DNA of 64,000 bases from Stenotrophomonas sp. ATCM1_4 (GCF_004348115.1 NZ_QPFB01000001.1:1217978-1281977); one strand, 5' to 3'. Counted from the first letter of the stretch, positions 1 to 10,471 are shown. The notes: generated by a model from the letters alone, not told the origin. Numbers and translations are program-made.

Positions 1-567
1 GACGAGCCGGTGCTGCGCCAGCGTTCGCTGCTCGGTGCGTTGCTGTTTGCCGGGTTCAGCGTGTTCTGGACGCCGTTGGCGTTCCTGCTGTCCGGGCCGG
101 CCTATGGCTATTCGATCGCCACCATCGGCCTGTTCGGCCTGGTCGGGGCCGCCGGTGCGCTGGCGGCCAGCCGCGCCGGCCGTCTGAGTGATCGTGGCTA
201 CGGGCGCTGGGTGGCCGGCGGAGGCCTGGTGATGATGCTGGCCTCGTGGGGCGTGCTGCTGCTGGCGCCGGTCTCGCTGGCGGCGCTGGTGGTGGGCGTA
301 CTGCTGCTGGATGTCGCCGTGCAGGCGGTGCACATCAACAACCAGAGCGTGATCTACCAGTTGGATGAAAACGCGCGCAGCCGCATCACCTCGGCCTACA
401 TGACCTGCTACTTCATCGGCGGTGCCACCGGCTCGGCGCTGGGCACCGCGGCCTGGACGTCGCACGGCTGGATGGGGGTGTGCATGGTCGGCATGGTGCT
501 GGCGCTGGTGGGCGTAGGCGTGTTCTTCCTGCCGGCCAGGGCGGGCGCGGGCGCAACGGCCCGGTAG
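1..567 (+). CDS. MFS transporter, C-terminal part (5' end outside window)
   Basis: The reading frame is already open at base 1, so the start lies upstream of the window; about 188 residues of the C-terminal half are visible. They form alternating hydrophobic segments typical of the last five or six transmembrane helices of a major facilitator superfamily permease, with the short basic loop SRAGRLSDRGYGRW in the place of a conserved MFS inter-helix loop. The substrate cannot be told from this part. The stop codon TAG is the TAG of a GTAG-type palindromic repeat that follows. The gene converges with the FUSC gene downstream. Confidence 0.8.
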   Translation, partial: DEPVLRQRSLLGALLFAGFSVFWTPLAFLLSGPAYGYSIATIGLFGLVGAAGALAASRAGRLSDRGYGRWVAGGGLVMMLASWGVLLLAPVSLAALVVGVLLLDVAVQAVHINNQSVIYQLDENARSRITSAYMTCYFIGGATGSALGTAAWTSHGWMGVCMVGMVLALVGVGVFFLPARAGAGATAR

Positions 568-629
568 CGCCGGGCCACGCCCGGGCGGTGGTACGCGATG
601 ACGTGCAGCGCAGCGTGGCCCGGCGCTAC
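564..629. repeat. GTAG-type (SMAG/REP-like) inverted dimer between convergent genes
   Basis: Two palindromic units face each other: the left begins GTAGCGCCGGGCCACGCCC, the right ends GTGGCCCGGCGCTAC. Each starts with the GTAG tetranucleotide characteristic of repeats described in Stenotrophomonas. The left TAG (565-567) is the stop of the MFS gene and the right one (complement of 626-628) is the stop of the FUSC gene. The long inverted pair can fold into a cruciform or act as a bidirectional 3' transcript barrier. Confidence 0.8.
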
Positions 630-2815
630 CGTTGGCGGGGTTGGATGGCTTCGGCGGCGGTGCCGCGCAGCCGCGGCAGCAGGCGCAGCATCAACGCCAG
701 TTGGGTGCGGACCAGGCGTGCCTTGTCGTCGATGTCATCGGGCACCTGTTCCAGCGCATCGGCCAGGGCGATTTCCTCTTCCTGCGGCGAGGCCGCCTCG
801 CGCCGGCCCAGCGCGTCGGCCAGTTGTGCCAGCGACTGCTGCAGCTGACGGTGGCCGGCATCGATGATCGGGTCGGCATCGACGCTGGCCGATTGCGCGC
901 GGTGTGCCCCCAGCGCGGATAGGTAGCTGAGCAGGGTGTTGGACAGGGCGAGGAAGCGGAAGCCGCCATCGAGGTTGCCGCGGGCATAGCCGGGCTCGCG
1001 CAACATGTTGGACAGTGCCACCGACAGCGCGACGTCGGCGTTGTGCATGTCGCGGCGGGCAATGCGGTAGGGCAGGTCGTCGCGCATGCCACTGCGGTAC
1101 TGGCCCAGCACCTGCTCCAGGTAGGCATTGCTGGTGGCCAGCACCTGCGCCATCACCCGGTGCAGGCGCCGGCCCTGCCAGTCGGGCAGGATCAGCAGCG
1201 AGGCCAGCGCGGCGATCGCGCAGCCGATCAGGGTGTCGAACAGGCGTGGCCAGATCAGCACGAATCCATTGCCGAGCAGGTTGAAGCAGACCAGCGCCAT
1301 CACCGTGATCGCGGCGGTGGCGACCAGGTAGCGGTCGGTGCGGGTGAAGAAGAACAGCAGTGCCGCCGCCAATGCCAGCAGCAGCTGCAGCTCGGTGCCG
1401 GGGAACAACTGCAGCACTGCCCAGGTGACGCCAAGGCCGGCGAGGGTGCCGCCAATGCGTTCGAACAGGCGCCGCCGGGTGGCACCGAAATGCGGCCGGC
1501 ACACGAACACGATGGTCAGCAGGATCCAGTAGCCGTTCTCCGGGTGCACCAGCTTCAGCACCGCATAGCCGGCGATCAACGCCAGGGCGATGCGCAGGCC
1601 GTGGCGGAACAGCAGCGAGCCGGGGGTGAGTGCCTGACGCAGGCGCGTGGCCATTTCGCGCAAGGTGTGCGGCGAGGAATCGCGCAGGCGGGTGTCCACG
1701 CCTTCCAGCGGCGTATCGGCCAGCGAGGCTTCGGACAACTGCCGCTCGATGCTGGCCAGGTTGTGTGCCAGCAACTGCAGCGAGCCGAGCAGGCGCGCCC
1801 AGTGCGGGCGCTGCTGCTCGCGCAGGTATCGCAGGGATTCGTGCAGGTCCTGGCCGGCCTGGCGTGCCTGCTCGCCATAGTCGAACGGCTGGCGCAGGCG
1901 GATGGCCTGGCCCAGCGCCTGGCAGGCCTTGCCCTGCAGCGACAGCAGGCGCCGGCAGCGGTACAGCACGTCGCTGTGGAAGAAAGTCTCGGCCAGCGCC
2001 TCGTAGGGGTAATGCGAGGAGCTGGCGCGCTCGTGGAAGTCCTGCGCCATGTAGTACAGGCGGAAGTACAGGCCCGACTGCACGCCGGGCCGGCCGGAGC
2101 GGCCGAAGCGGCTGAGGATGGCGCTCTTGGCTGTGTTCAGCGCCTCGACCACGCGCACGTTCTGCTCGGCCAGCGCCAACCGCCGCGCTTCCAGGTTGCT
2201 GTGCCGCACCGGCTCGAACAGATCGGCCTTGAGCTGCAGGAAACGGCCCAGCTCGAAGAACAGCCGTGCCAGCCGCTCACGTACCGGGCGGTTGGCGAAC
2301 ATCGCCGTCCACAGGATCGACAGCGCGCCGTACCACGCAGCGCCGATCAACAGGTGTGCCACCTCGCGCCAGGCCATGTCCGGGGCCTTGAGCTGGTCCA
2401 TCGCCAGCATGGTGTAGATGGCCAGCGTCACCGTGGCCTGGCCGATCGAGGCGTAGCGCTCGCCCAGCGCGCCGAGCAGGGTCAGGCCGAAGGCGGCCAG
2501 TGCCAGCGCGCCGATGAACGGCAGCGGGTGCGGGAACAGGTACACCACCGACGCGGCGGCAGCGCCGAAGCACAGCAGCGAGAGCAGGACCGATTTGGTG
2601 CGTCCCCACCCGTTGTCGTCGGTCTCGGCGATGGCGCTGGCGATGATGCCCAGGAACAGGCCGGGGATGGCGGCGATCTGGTCGTCGTACCAGCCATAGG
2701 CGAGCACGGTGGACAGGGCGATGAACACGCGCAGGCCATAGCTGGCTTTTTCGTGGGCCCAGAGCTGGCCGAGCTGGCGTTCGAGGCGGGGCATATCGAC
2801 AGAAGGCAAGGCCAT
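626..2815 (-). CDS. FUSC family membrane protein (YccS/YhfK-like)
   Basis: About 729 residues, with the architecture of the FUSC (fusaric-acid-resistance-like) family: an N-terminal cluster of hydrophobic helices, a soluble middle region of about 200 residues rich in Leu, Arg and Glu, then a second helical cluster (GYWILLTIVFVCRPHFGATR is a recognisable stretch) and a soluble tail. The family is inner-membrane and is linked to efflux or envelope functions, but the substrate is unknown. The start is uncertain: the frame is open further upstream, and ATG codons at 2815 and 2794 are the best candidates since a conserved basic N-terminus (MPRLERQLGQLW) begins there; neither has a good ribosome binding site. 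The stop codon comes from the flanking repeat. Confidence 0.8.
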   Translation of the reverse strand: MALPSVDMPRLERQLGQLWAHEKASYGLRVFIALSTVLAYGWYDDQIAAIPGLFLGIIASAIAETDDNGWGRTKSVLLSLLCFGAAAASVVYLFPHPLPFIGALALAAFGLTLLGALGERYASIGQATVTLAIYTMLAMDQLKAPDMAWREVAHLLIGAAWYGALSILWTAMFANRPVRERLARLFFELGRFLQLKADLFEPVRHSNLEARRLALAEQNVRVVEALNTAKSAILSRFGRSGRPGVQSGLYFRLYYMAQDFHERASSSHYPYEALAETFFHSDVLYRCRRLLSLQGKACQALGQAIRLRQPFDYGEQARQAGQDLHESLRYLREQQRPHWARLLGSLQLLAHNLASIERQLSEASLADTPLEGVDTRLRDSSPHTLREMATRLRQALTPGSLLFRHGLRIALALIAGYAVLKLVHPENGYWILLTIVFVCRPHFGATRRRLFERIGGTLAGLGVTWAVLQLFPGTELQLLLALAAALLFFFTRTDRYLVATAAITVMALVCFNLLGNGFVLIWPRLFDTLIGCAIAALASLLILPDWQGRRLHRVMAQVLATSNAYLEQVLGQYRSGMRDDLPYRIARRDMHNADVALSVALSNMLREPGYARGNLDGGFRFLALSNTLLSYLSALGAHRAQSASVDADPIIDAGHRQLQQSLAQLADALGRREAASPQEEEIALADALEQVPDDIDDKARLVRTQLALMLRLLPRLRGTAAEAIQPRQR

Positions 2816-2883
2816 TGCGGTGGAGGAAGCGTGCGGCATCGACACGATTACCATCACCGGGTTGGCAATGAAAGGAGAATGGG

Positions 2884-4194
2884 ATGAGACAGCGTAGCGT
2901 GGGCATGCTTGTGGCCGTGCTGATGACGGTGCCGGCCTGGGGGCAGGCACAACCCTCGGCCGAGGTCAGTCAGGCGGTGCAGGCCGCCACGCCGCAGCTG
3001 CAGGCATGGCGACGTGACCTGCACCAGCATCCGGAGCTGGGCGGGCAGGAGCGGCGTACCGCCGACCTCGTGGCCAGGCACCTGCGCGCGCTGGGGCTGC
3101 AGCCGCGCACCGGCATTGCCGGCACCGGTGTGGCCGCGGTGCTCAAGGGCGGCCGACCGGGGCCGAAGATCCTGATCCGCGCCGACATGGATGCGCTGCC
3201 GGTACGTGAGGAAACCGGCCTGCCGTTCGCCTCGCAGGTGACGGCGACCTATCGCGGCCAGTCGGTGGGGGTGATGCATGCCTGCGGCCACGATGCGCAC
3301 GTGGCGATCCTGCTGGGGGTGGCACAGGCGCTGGCGGCACGCCGCGACAGCCTGCCGGGCGAGGTGATGTTCGTGTTCCAGCCGGCCGAGGAAGGCCCGG
3401 CCGTGCCCGGTGCGCCGTTCGGCGCCAAGTTGATGCTCGACGAGGGCCTGCTGCGCGACTTCACCCCGGAAGCCGCGTTCGGCCTGCATGTGTGGGCCGG
3501 CCTGCAGGTGGGGCAGGTCGGTTTCAGGTCGGGGCCGTTGCTGGCCTCGGCCGATGAGTGGTCGCTGACCGTGACCGGCAAGCAGACGCACGGCTCGCGG
3601 CCGTGGGATGGCGTGGACCCGATCACGGTGGGCGCGCAGGTGCTGCTGGGCACGCAGAGCATGATCGCGCGCCAGGTCAACATCGCGCAGACCCCGGTGG
3701 TGCTGACCGCCGGCCAGTTCAACAGTGGCGTGCGCTTCAACATCATTCCCGAGCAGGCCACGCTGGTGGGCACGTTGCGCACCTTCGATGCGCAGGTGCG
3801 CGAGGACGTGATCGCGCGCTTCGAGCGCATCGCCACCGATTACGCGCATGCCGCCGGCGCCACCGCGGCATTGACCGTGGACAACAATGCACCGGCGACG
3901 ATCAATGACCCGGTGTTGTCGCAGCGGGTGCGGCCGTCGTTGGAAAAGGTGGCCGGCGCCGGGCAGGTGGTGGAGATGCCGTTGCAGACCATCGCCGAGG
4001 ATTTCTCGCAGTTCGCCAACCGCGTGCCGGGGTTCTATTTCCTGGTGGGTTCGACCGGTGCCGGGATCGATCCGGCACAGGCACCGGCCAATCATTCGCC
4101 GCGTTTCCTGTTGGACGAAGCAGCCTTGGCCAACGGCATGGCGGCGATGTTGCAGGTGACCACGGATTACCTGGAGGCCGGCGCAACCCGCTAG
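2884..4194 (+). CDS. Secreted M20 family amidohydrolase (hippurate/N-acyl-amino-acid hydrolase type)
   Basis: 436 residues. The first ~22 residues form a signal peptide ending near AWGQAQ, so the enzyme is probably periplasmic. The body carries M20D peptidase/amidohydrolase signatures: MHACGHDAHVAILLG (metal ligands His and Asp), PAEEGP (catalytic and ligand Glu) and HVWAG. Family members release amino acids from N-acyl or peptide conjugates using a dinuclear metal centre; the physiological substrate is not predictable. The ATG at 2884 is preceded by AAGGAG at a suitable distance. It is divergent from the FUSC gene (short shared promoter region) and convergent with a LysR gene. Confidence 0.88.
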   Translation: MRQRSVGMLVAVLMTVPAWGQAQPSAEVSQAVQAATPQLQAWRRDLHQHPELGGQERRTADLVARHLRALGLQPRTGIAGTGVAAVLKGGRPGPKILIRADMDALPVREETGLPFASQVTATYRGQSVGVMHACGHDAHVAILLGVAQALAARRDSLPGEVMFVFQPAEEGPAVPGAPFGAKLMLDEGLLRDFTPEAAFGLHVWAGLQVGQVGFRSGPLLASADEWSLTVTGKQTHGSRPWDGVDPITVGAQVLLGTQSMIARQVNIAQTPVVLTAGQFNSGVRFNIIPEQATLVGTLRTFDAQVREDVIARFERIATDYAHAAGATAALTVDNNAPATINDPVLSQRVRPSLEKVAGAGQVVEMPLQTIAEDFSQFANRVPGFYFLVGSTGAGIDPAQAPANHSPRFLLDEAALANGMAAMLQVTTDYLEAGATR

Positions 4195-4217
4195 CGCGCC
4201 GGCATGCCGCGGCGCTA
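4192..4217. repeat. Palindrome supplying the stop codons of two convergent genes
   Basis: A 26-base near-perfect palindrome (TAGCGC...GGCATGCC...GCGCTA). Its first three bases are the TAG stop of the M20 gene and its last three, read on the other strand, are the TAG stop of the LysR gene. It probably derives from the same GTAG repeat family as 564-629. Confidence 0.65.
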
Positions 4218-5126
4218 CCGGTTCGCCGCGCGCATGAAGTCGATGAACACCCGCAGCTTGGGGGCGAGCTGGTCGCGCGACGGGTAGTAGAGGTGGAAGC
4301 CGGCGAAAGGCGGTTGCCATGCTTGGAGCACCGCTTGCAGATGGCCGGCGGCGATGTCGGCGCGCACGGTGTGCGCGAACACCTGCTGCAGGCCCAGGCC
4401 GCTGCGCGTGGCCTGCAGCGCCAGGTGGCTGTCGTTGAGCAGCAGCGGACCGTCGACTTCGACATGGAAATCGCGGCCGTCGCGGCTGAACTCCCAGGCC
4501 ATGATGCGGCCATCGCTGCTACGGTGGCGGATGCAGGCATGCCCGACCAGTGCTTCCGGGCGGTCCGGGACGCCATGCCGTCGCAGGTAGGACGGTGCAC
4601 CCACCACCACCAGTTGCAGCGGTGGCCCCAGCGGCACGGCGATCATCCCGGCGGCCAGCGATTCGCCCAGGCGGATGCCGGCATCGAAGCCTTCGGCCAC
4701 GACGTCGACCATGGCCGGCTGCACCGACAGCTCGACCTGCACCTGCGGGTAGCGGGCGTGGAAGCCGGGCAGGAACGGCAGCAGCAGGTGCTCGGCCGGG
4801 AAGCGCGGGGTGGTGATGCGCAATTGGCCGCCGGGAACGTCACGGCTCTCCTCCACCGCCTGCAGCGCCCCACCGATGCGTGCCAGTGCGGGCACCGTTT
4901 CCTGCAGAAGACGCTGGCCGGGCTCGGTCAGCCCGACGGTACGCGTGGTCCGCTGCAGCAGGCGGGTGCCGAGGCGGCGCTCCAGGCTGCGGATGGTCTG
5001 CGACAGCGCCGAGGGTGACACGCCCAGTTCCGCCGCCGCCTGGCGGAAGCTGGCCAGCCGGGCCACGCAGGCGAAGGCGACCAACGCGGGCAGCAGGGCA
5101 GGGTCGATTGTGCGGTCTGGCTTCAT
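4215..5126 (-). CDS. LysR family transcriptional regulator
   Basis: 303 residues. The N-terminal helix-turn-helix is at about residues 17-60 (FRQAAAELGVSPSALSQTIR), followed by the long linker helix and a periplasmic-binding-like effector domain. The whole protein is the usual LTTR length. It is transcribed divergently from an aldo/keto reductase only 79 bases away, the arrangement in which an LTTR commonly controls its neighbour. The effector is unknown; the sequence resembles the subgroup often next to oxidoreductases. Confidence 0.88.
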   Translation of the reverse strand: MKPDRTIDPALLPALVAFACVARLASFRQAAAELGVSPSALSQTIRSLERRLGTRLLQRTTRTVGLTEPGQRLLQETVPALARIGGALQAVEESRDVPGGQLRITTPRFPAEHLLLPFLPGFHARYPQVQVELSVQPAMVDVVAEGFDAGIRLGESLAAGMIAVPLGPPLQLVVVGAPSYLRRHGVPDRPEALVGHACIRHRSSDGRIMAWEFSRDGRDFHVEVDGPLLLNDSHLALQATRSGLGLQQVFAHTVRADIAAGHLQAVLQAWQPPFAGFHLYYPSRDQLAPKLRVFIDFMRAANR

Positions 5127-5205
5127 GGTCAGTCCCGATTATGCGGGTTTATCGCCTGCCGGGCGCGGCCTACAGTGGCCGTCCCCCTGATCCTTGGAGT
5201 CGACG

Positions 5206-6201
<996 letters not shown>

Positions 6202-6283
6202 GGGGGCGTGAGGGCGGCTCTGCGCTTGGGCTTCTCGCTCGGGTGCTGTGTTTCATCCCGCCGGAAAAAGGGAAGCAACAAAA

Positions 6284-6308
6284 AAGGGCGGCCTCAAGGC
6301 CGCCCTTT
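6284..6308. terminator. Bidirectional intrinsic terminator between aldo/keto reductase gene and purD
   Basis: AAAAGGGCGGCC-TCAA-GGCCGCCCTTTT: a 10 bp GC stem flanked by an A tract on one side and a T tract on the other, placed between two convergent genes, so it can end both transcripts. Confidence 0.85.
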
Positions 6309-6331
6309 TCGTCTTCCGTCACGCCGATGCC

Positions 6332-7618
6332 TTACTGCTGCTCGCGCGCGATCGCGCGCCAGCCGATGTCGTTGCGATGGAACTCGTTGGCCCAGTGGAT
6401 CTTCGCAACGCCTGCATAGGCATGCTGCTGCGCATCGGACACGCTGTCGCCCAGTGCCGCCACGCACAGCACGCGGCCACCGGCGCTGACCACGTTGCCG
6501 TCGGCATCCAGCGCGGTACCGGCATGGAACACCTTGGCGCTGCCCGGCACGTCCGCCAGGCCGCTGATGACCTCGCCGGTGATCGGCGTTTCCGGGTACG
6601 GCTTTGCCGCCATCACCACGCCCAGCGACGGGCGCGGATCCCACTGCGCGTCCACGCCGGCCAGCGCGCCGTCGATGGCGGCTTCGACCAGGTCGACCAG
6701 GTCCGACTGCAGGCGCAGCATCACCGGCTGGGTTTCCGGGTCGCCGAAGCGCACGTTGAACTCGATCACCTTCGGTGCACCGCTGGCGTCGATCATCAGG
6801 CCCGCGTAGAGGAAGCCGGTGAACGGCACGCCGTCGGCGATCATGCCGGCCACGGTCGGTTCCACCACTTCACGCATCACCCGCGCGTGCACGTCCGGCG
6901 TCACCACCGGGGCCGGCGAGTACGCACCCATGCCGCCGGTGTTCGGGCCGGTGTCGCCATCGCCCACGCGCTTGTGGTCCTGGCTGGTGGCCATCGGCAG
7001 CGCGACGCGGCCATCGACCATCGAGATGAAGCTGGCTTCCTCGCCCTCCAGGAACTCCTCGATCACCACGCGCGCCCCGGCATCGCCGAAGGCATTGCCG
7101 CTGAGCATGTCGCGCACCGCGGCTTCGGCTTCGTCCAGCGTCATCGCCACGATCACGCCCTTGCCGGCGGCCAGGCCGTCGGCCTTGATGACGATGGGCG
7201 CACCCTTCTCGTGCAGGTAGGCCAGCGCGGCATCAACCTCGGTGTGCACGGCGTAGTACGCGGTGGGAATGCCATGGCGGGCCAGGAAATCCTTGGCGAA
7301 CGCCTTGCTGCCCTCCAGCTGCGCGGCGGCGGCGGTCGGCCCGAAAATGCGCAGGCCGGCGGCACGGAAGGTGTCGACCACGCCAGCCACCAGCGGTACT
7401 TCCGGGCCGACCACGGTCAGGCCCACGGCCTCATCCTGGGCCAGCTTCAGCAGCCCGGCGATGTCGGTGACCTTGACCGCGACGTTGCGGCACTTGCCTT
7501 CGGTGGCGGTGCCGGCATTGCCCGGGGCGACGATCACTTCGCTCACGCGCGCGGACTGCGCCAGCTTCCAGGCCAGGGCGTGTTCACGGCCACCAGAGCC
7601 GATGACGAGGATTTTCAT
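6332..7618 (-). CDS. purD: Phosphoribosylamine--glycine ligase (GAR synthetase)
   Basis: 428 residues, the usual PurD length. Catalyses ATP-dependent joining of glycine to 5-phosphoribosylamine, the second step of purine synthesis, in the cytoplasm. Signatures: MKILVIGSGGREHALAWKLA at the N-terminus, KADGLAAGKGV of the ATP-grasp fold, GPNTGGMGAYSP, and EFNVRFGDPETQ with metal-binding residues. ATG at 7618 is chosen because the conserved N-terminus starts exactly there. It is downstream of purH on the same strand, separated by two lipoprotein genes, so the purine pair is likely to be co-expressed from a promoter upstream of purH or fis. Confidence 0.97.
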   Translation of the reverse strand: MKILVIGSGGREHALAWKLAQSARVSEVIVAPGNAGTATEGKCRNVAVKVTDIAGLLKLAQDEAVGLTVVGPEVPLVAGVVDTFRAAGLRIFGPTAAAAQLEGSKAFAKDFLARHGIPTAYYAVHTEVDAALAYLHEKGAPIVIKADGLAAGKGVIVAMTLDEAEAAVRDMLSGNAFGDAGARVVIEEFLEGEEASFISMVDGRVALPMATSQDHKRVGDGDTGPNTGGMGAYSPAPVVTPDVHARVMREVVEPTVAGMIADGVPFTGFLYAGLMIDASGAPKVIEFNVRFGDPETQPVMLRLQSDLVDLVEAAIDGALAGVDAQWDPRPSLGVVMAAKPYPETPITGEVISGLADVPGSAKVFHAGTALDADGNVVSAGGRVLCVAALGDSVSDAQQHAYAGVAKIHWANEFHRNDIGWRAIAREQQ

Positions 7619-7641
7619 GGGGGTCGGTTCCTGTGGGGCTT

Positions 7642-8049
7642 TCAATGGGAGACGCATTGCGACGAGGCCAGCGTGACTTCGAAGAACACCGCGCCGTTGG
7701 CATCGATGAAGCGTCGGCGTACGCCACCACCATTGGCATAGATCGGCTGCAGGGTGGTGTCCTGGCAGAGTTGCACGATGAACTCGGCTTCATCCCTGCG
7801 CAGGGACGCGAACACATCCGGCTTGGCCTTGGCCATCGCCACGGTGGCATCGGGGAAGCGGATCACCTGCACCAGGTCATCGCCGTGGCGGTGCATCGAG
7901 TCGATCACCAGCCCTTCGCGGTAGGGCGCGGGCAGCTGCTCCTGCATCTGCGCCACCACCTGTTGTTGTGCCGCGCGCAGGGCACTGTCGCCGCAACCGG
8001 CGAGCAGCGTGACGCCTCCCAGCAGGAAAACGCGAAGGATCGAATGCAT
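7642..8049 (-). CDS. Putative lipoprotein of unknown function
   Basis: 135 residues. A signal sequence ends in a lipobox (LLAGC, Cys about residue 19), so the protein should be lipid-anchored. The rest is soluble with no domain I recognise; it ends in a Cys-containing tail (SSQCVSH). Its ATG overlaps the stop of the preceding lipoprotein gene by one base (TGATG), which implies translational coupling. It lies 23 bases upstream of purD. Confidence 0.75.
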   Translation of the reverse strand: MHSILRVFLLGGVTLLAGCGDSALRAAQQQVVAQMQEQLPAPYREGLVIDSMHRHGDDLVQVIRFPDATVAMAKAKPDVFASLRRDEAEFIVQLCQDTTLQPIYANGGGVRRRFIDANGAVFFEVTLASSQCVSH

Positions 8050-8876
8050 CAGTTGCAGCCCTCCAGTTGCAGTTCGGCAGGCATCGGGTAGCGCGACTGC
8101 GCAGGCTCGTAGGTGATGACGTGGGTCTTGCTGACACGGCCGCGGCAGCCGTTGCCATTTTCGTGTACCTGCAACGGCCAGTACGCAAGGCCGGGCTGGC
8201 TGTCGTCGAGGCGGACCTCGAGGTTGAGGTCCAGGCGCCCGTGCGAGCAGTGCCCGGCGTCATTGCACTCGATGGCGTTGTGGTCGTCCAGGTGGGTGCG
8301 CAGCCAGCCGGCGTCGGCCACCTTGTCGCCGCCGTCGAATACCAGCCAGGCCCGATTGCGCATCACCGAGCCGACCGCGACCAGTTCGTCGTCGATCTGG
8401 TACGCCCAGGCACCGGCGCCAACCTGCAGCGTGCTGACCGTGCCCGGTTGCCCGCCGGCACCGCTGGCACGTCCGGGCAGCTCGGCGGCCAACGACATGC
8501 GGCCGTCGGCCGCTTCGTGCAGCACGATGAAATCGGTGGTGCCCAGTTCGATGGAAGTGGCGTCATCGTAGTGGGTGCAGACCGCAAGCATGCGGTACCG
8601 CTTGCCGCCGATGACCGCGGCCTGGTCGGCGCAGACGTCGCGGTGGATCGGGCGGACGTGATCCATGTCCGGATCCGTCAGCTGCTGCGCCCAGGGTCCC
8701 TTCAGCTGTGCAGGCGCGCCGTAGCGCTCCTGCAGCAGTGCCAGCACGGCGTCGTCGTGGCGCAGCACCGGCACCTTCGCCTCCGCCTGGGCGGGGGCGG
8801 GCTTGTCCTGCTGGCAGGCGGCCAGCAGGAGCACGGCGCCCAGGGAAACCGATCGTAGAAACACCCCCGTCGCCAT
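8049..8876 (-). CDS. Putative lipoprotein of unknown function
   Basis: 275 residues with a signal peptide and lipobox (LLLAAC, Cys near residue 21) followed by a Gln/Lys/Pro-rich tether. No known domain was recognised; several cysteines (for example the motif CNDAGHCSHG) suggest disulfide bonds in the periplasm. It lies 11 bases after purH on the same strand and is coupled to the smaller lipoprotein gene downstream. Why two envelope proteins sit between purH and purD is unclear. Confidence 0.75.
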   Translation of the reverse strand: MATGVFLRSVSLGAVLLLAACQQDKPAPAQAEAKVPVLRHDDAVLALLQERYGAPAQLKGPWAQQLTDPDMDHVRPIHRDVCADQAAVIGGKRYRMLAVCTHYDDATSIELGTTDFIVLHEAADGRMSLAAELPGRASGAGGQPGTVSTLQVGAGAWAYQIDDELVAVGSVMRNRAWLVFDGGDKVADAGWLRTHLDDHNAIECNDAGHCSHGRLDLNLEVRLDDSQPGLAYWPLQVHENGNGCRGRVSKTHVITYEPAQSRYPMPAELQLEGCN

Positions 8877-8887
8877 CGTCGCGGTAC

Positions 8888-10471
8888 TCAGTGACGGAAG
8901 TGGCGAACGCCGGTGAACACCATGGCGATGCCATGTTCGTCGGCCGCGGCGATCACTTCGGCATCGCGCATCGAACCGCCCGGCTGGATCACCGCGGTGA
9001 TGCCGGCTTCGGCGGCCGCGTCCAGGCCGTCGCGGAACGGGAAGAACGCATCGGAAGCCATCACCGAGCCCGGCACCACCAGCCCGGCATCGGCGGCCTT
9101 GATGCCGGCGATGCGCGCGGAGTACACGCGGCTCATCTGGCCGGCGCCCACGCCGATGGTGCGCTCGTCCTTGGCGTAGACGATCGCGTTGGACTTGACG
9201 TACTTGGCCACGCGCCAGGCGAACAGCAGGTCGCGCAGTTCGGCGGCGCTCGGTGCACGCTGGGTCACCGTCTTCAGCTCATCGGTGGTCATGCCGCGGT
9301 TGTCGGCGCTCTGGATCAGCAGGCCAGAACCAATGCGCTTGGTGTCGTAGTTGTTGCGCGCCTCACCGGCCGGGATGCGCAGCACGCGCACGTTGGCCTT
9401 CTTGGTGGCGTACTCCAGCGCGGCCGGCTCGTAGTCCGGGGCGATCAGCACTTCGACGAACTGGCGGTCGAGGATGGCCTTGGCGGTGGCCGCATCCAGC
9501 GTGCGGTTGAAGGCCAGGATGCCGCCGAAGGCGCTGGTCGGGTCGGTGTTGTAGGCCATCTCATACGCGGCGCCGACATCGGCGGCCACGGCCACGCCGC
9601 AGGGGTTGGCGTGCTTGACGATGACGCAGGCCGGCACGTCGAACTGGCGCACGCATTCCCAAGCGGCATCGGCGTCGGCCAGGTTGTTGTAGCTCAGTTC
9701 CTTGCCCTGCAGCTGCACGAAGGTGGCCAACGTGCCCGGTACCGGCCACAGGTCACGGTAGAACACACCGCTCTGGTGCGGGTTCTCGCCGTAGCGCAGG
9801 TCCATCACCTTCACGAAGGTGGAGTTCATCTGCGCCGGGTATTCCTCGCGCACCGGTACCGCGGCGGTGGTGTCGCTGACTGCGGACAGGTAGTTGCTGA
9901 TCGCTGCGTCGTACTGGGCGACGCGGTTGAACGCGGCCACCGACAGCTCGAATCGCTTGGCGGCCGACAGCTTGCCGTCGTGGGCATTCAATTCGGCCAG
10001 CAGGGCGTCGTACTGGTCCGGGCTGGTGGCCACGGCGACGCGGGCGAAATTCTTCGCGGCGCTGCGCAGCATGGCCGGGCCGCCGATGTCGATGTTCTCC
10101 ACCGCGTCGGCCAGGGTGCAGTCGGCCTTGGCGGTGACCGACTCGAACGGATACAGGTTCAGCACCAGCAGGTCGATCGGCGCGATGCCGTGTTCGGCCA
10201 TCACCGCATCGTCGGTGCCTGCGCGGCCGAGCAGGCCACCATGCACCAGCGGGTGCAGGGTCTTGACCCGCCCGTCCATCATTTCCGGGAAGCCGGTGAC
10301 ATCGGAGACGTCGGTGACCGGCAGGCCGGCGTCGCGGATCGCCTTGGCGGTACCGCCGGTGGAGAGCAGCTCGACGTTGCGGGCGGCCAGGGCGCGGGCC
10401 AGTTCGACCAGACCGGTCTTGTCGGAAACGGACAGCAGGGCCCGGCGGACGGGCAGCAGATCAGCAGACAT
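8888..10471 (-). CDS. purH: Bifunctional AICAR transformylase / IMP cyclohydrolase
   Basis: 527 residues, the normal length. Performs the last two steps of IMP synthesis. The N-terminal MGS-like cyclohydrolase domain shows [32 protein letters not shown] and GRVKTLHP; the C-terminal transformylase domain shows LRYGENPHQ, the catalytic Lys-His of VKHANPCG, and NAIVYAKD. The start codon ATG at 10471 begins the conserved N-terminus. Lies downstream of fis on the same strand, an order seen in related Xanthomonadaceae. Confidence 0.97.
   Translation of the reverse strand: MSADLLPVRRALLSVSDKTGLVELARALAARNVELLSTGGTAKAIRDAGLPVTDVSDVTGFPEMMDGRVKTLHPLVHGGLLGRAGTDDAVMAEHGIAPIDLLVLNLYPFESVTAKADCTLADAVENIDIGGPAMLRSAAKNFARVAVATSPDQYDALLAELNAHDGKLSAAKRFELSVAAFNRVAQYDAAISNYLSAVSDTTAAVPVREEYPAQMNSTFVKVMDLRYGENPHQSGVFYRDLWPVPGTLATFVQLQGKELSYNNLADADAAWECVRQFDVPACVIVKHANPCGVAVAADVGAAYEMAYNTDPTSAFGGILAFNRTLDAATAKAILDRQFVEVLIAPDYEPAALEYATKKANVRVLRIPAGEARNNYDTKRIGSGLLIQSADNRGMTTDELKTVTQRAPSAAELRDLLFAWRVAKYVKSNAIVYAKDERTIGVGAGQMSRVYSARIAGIKAADAGLVVPGSVMASDAFFPFRDGLDAAAEAGITAVIQPGGSMRDAEVIAAADEHGIAMVFTGVRHFRH

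Noticed and set aside
1043..2887. Long open frame opposite the FUSC gene
   Set aside because: High GC gives long antisense open frames; its translation is rich in Gln, Arg, His and Gly with no domain and no ribosome binding site. The same applies to other long antisense frames such as those opposite dsbD (23100-25736) and the GGDEF-EAL gene (14362-16452).
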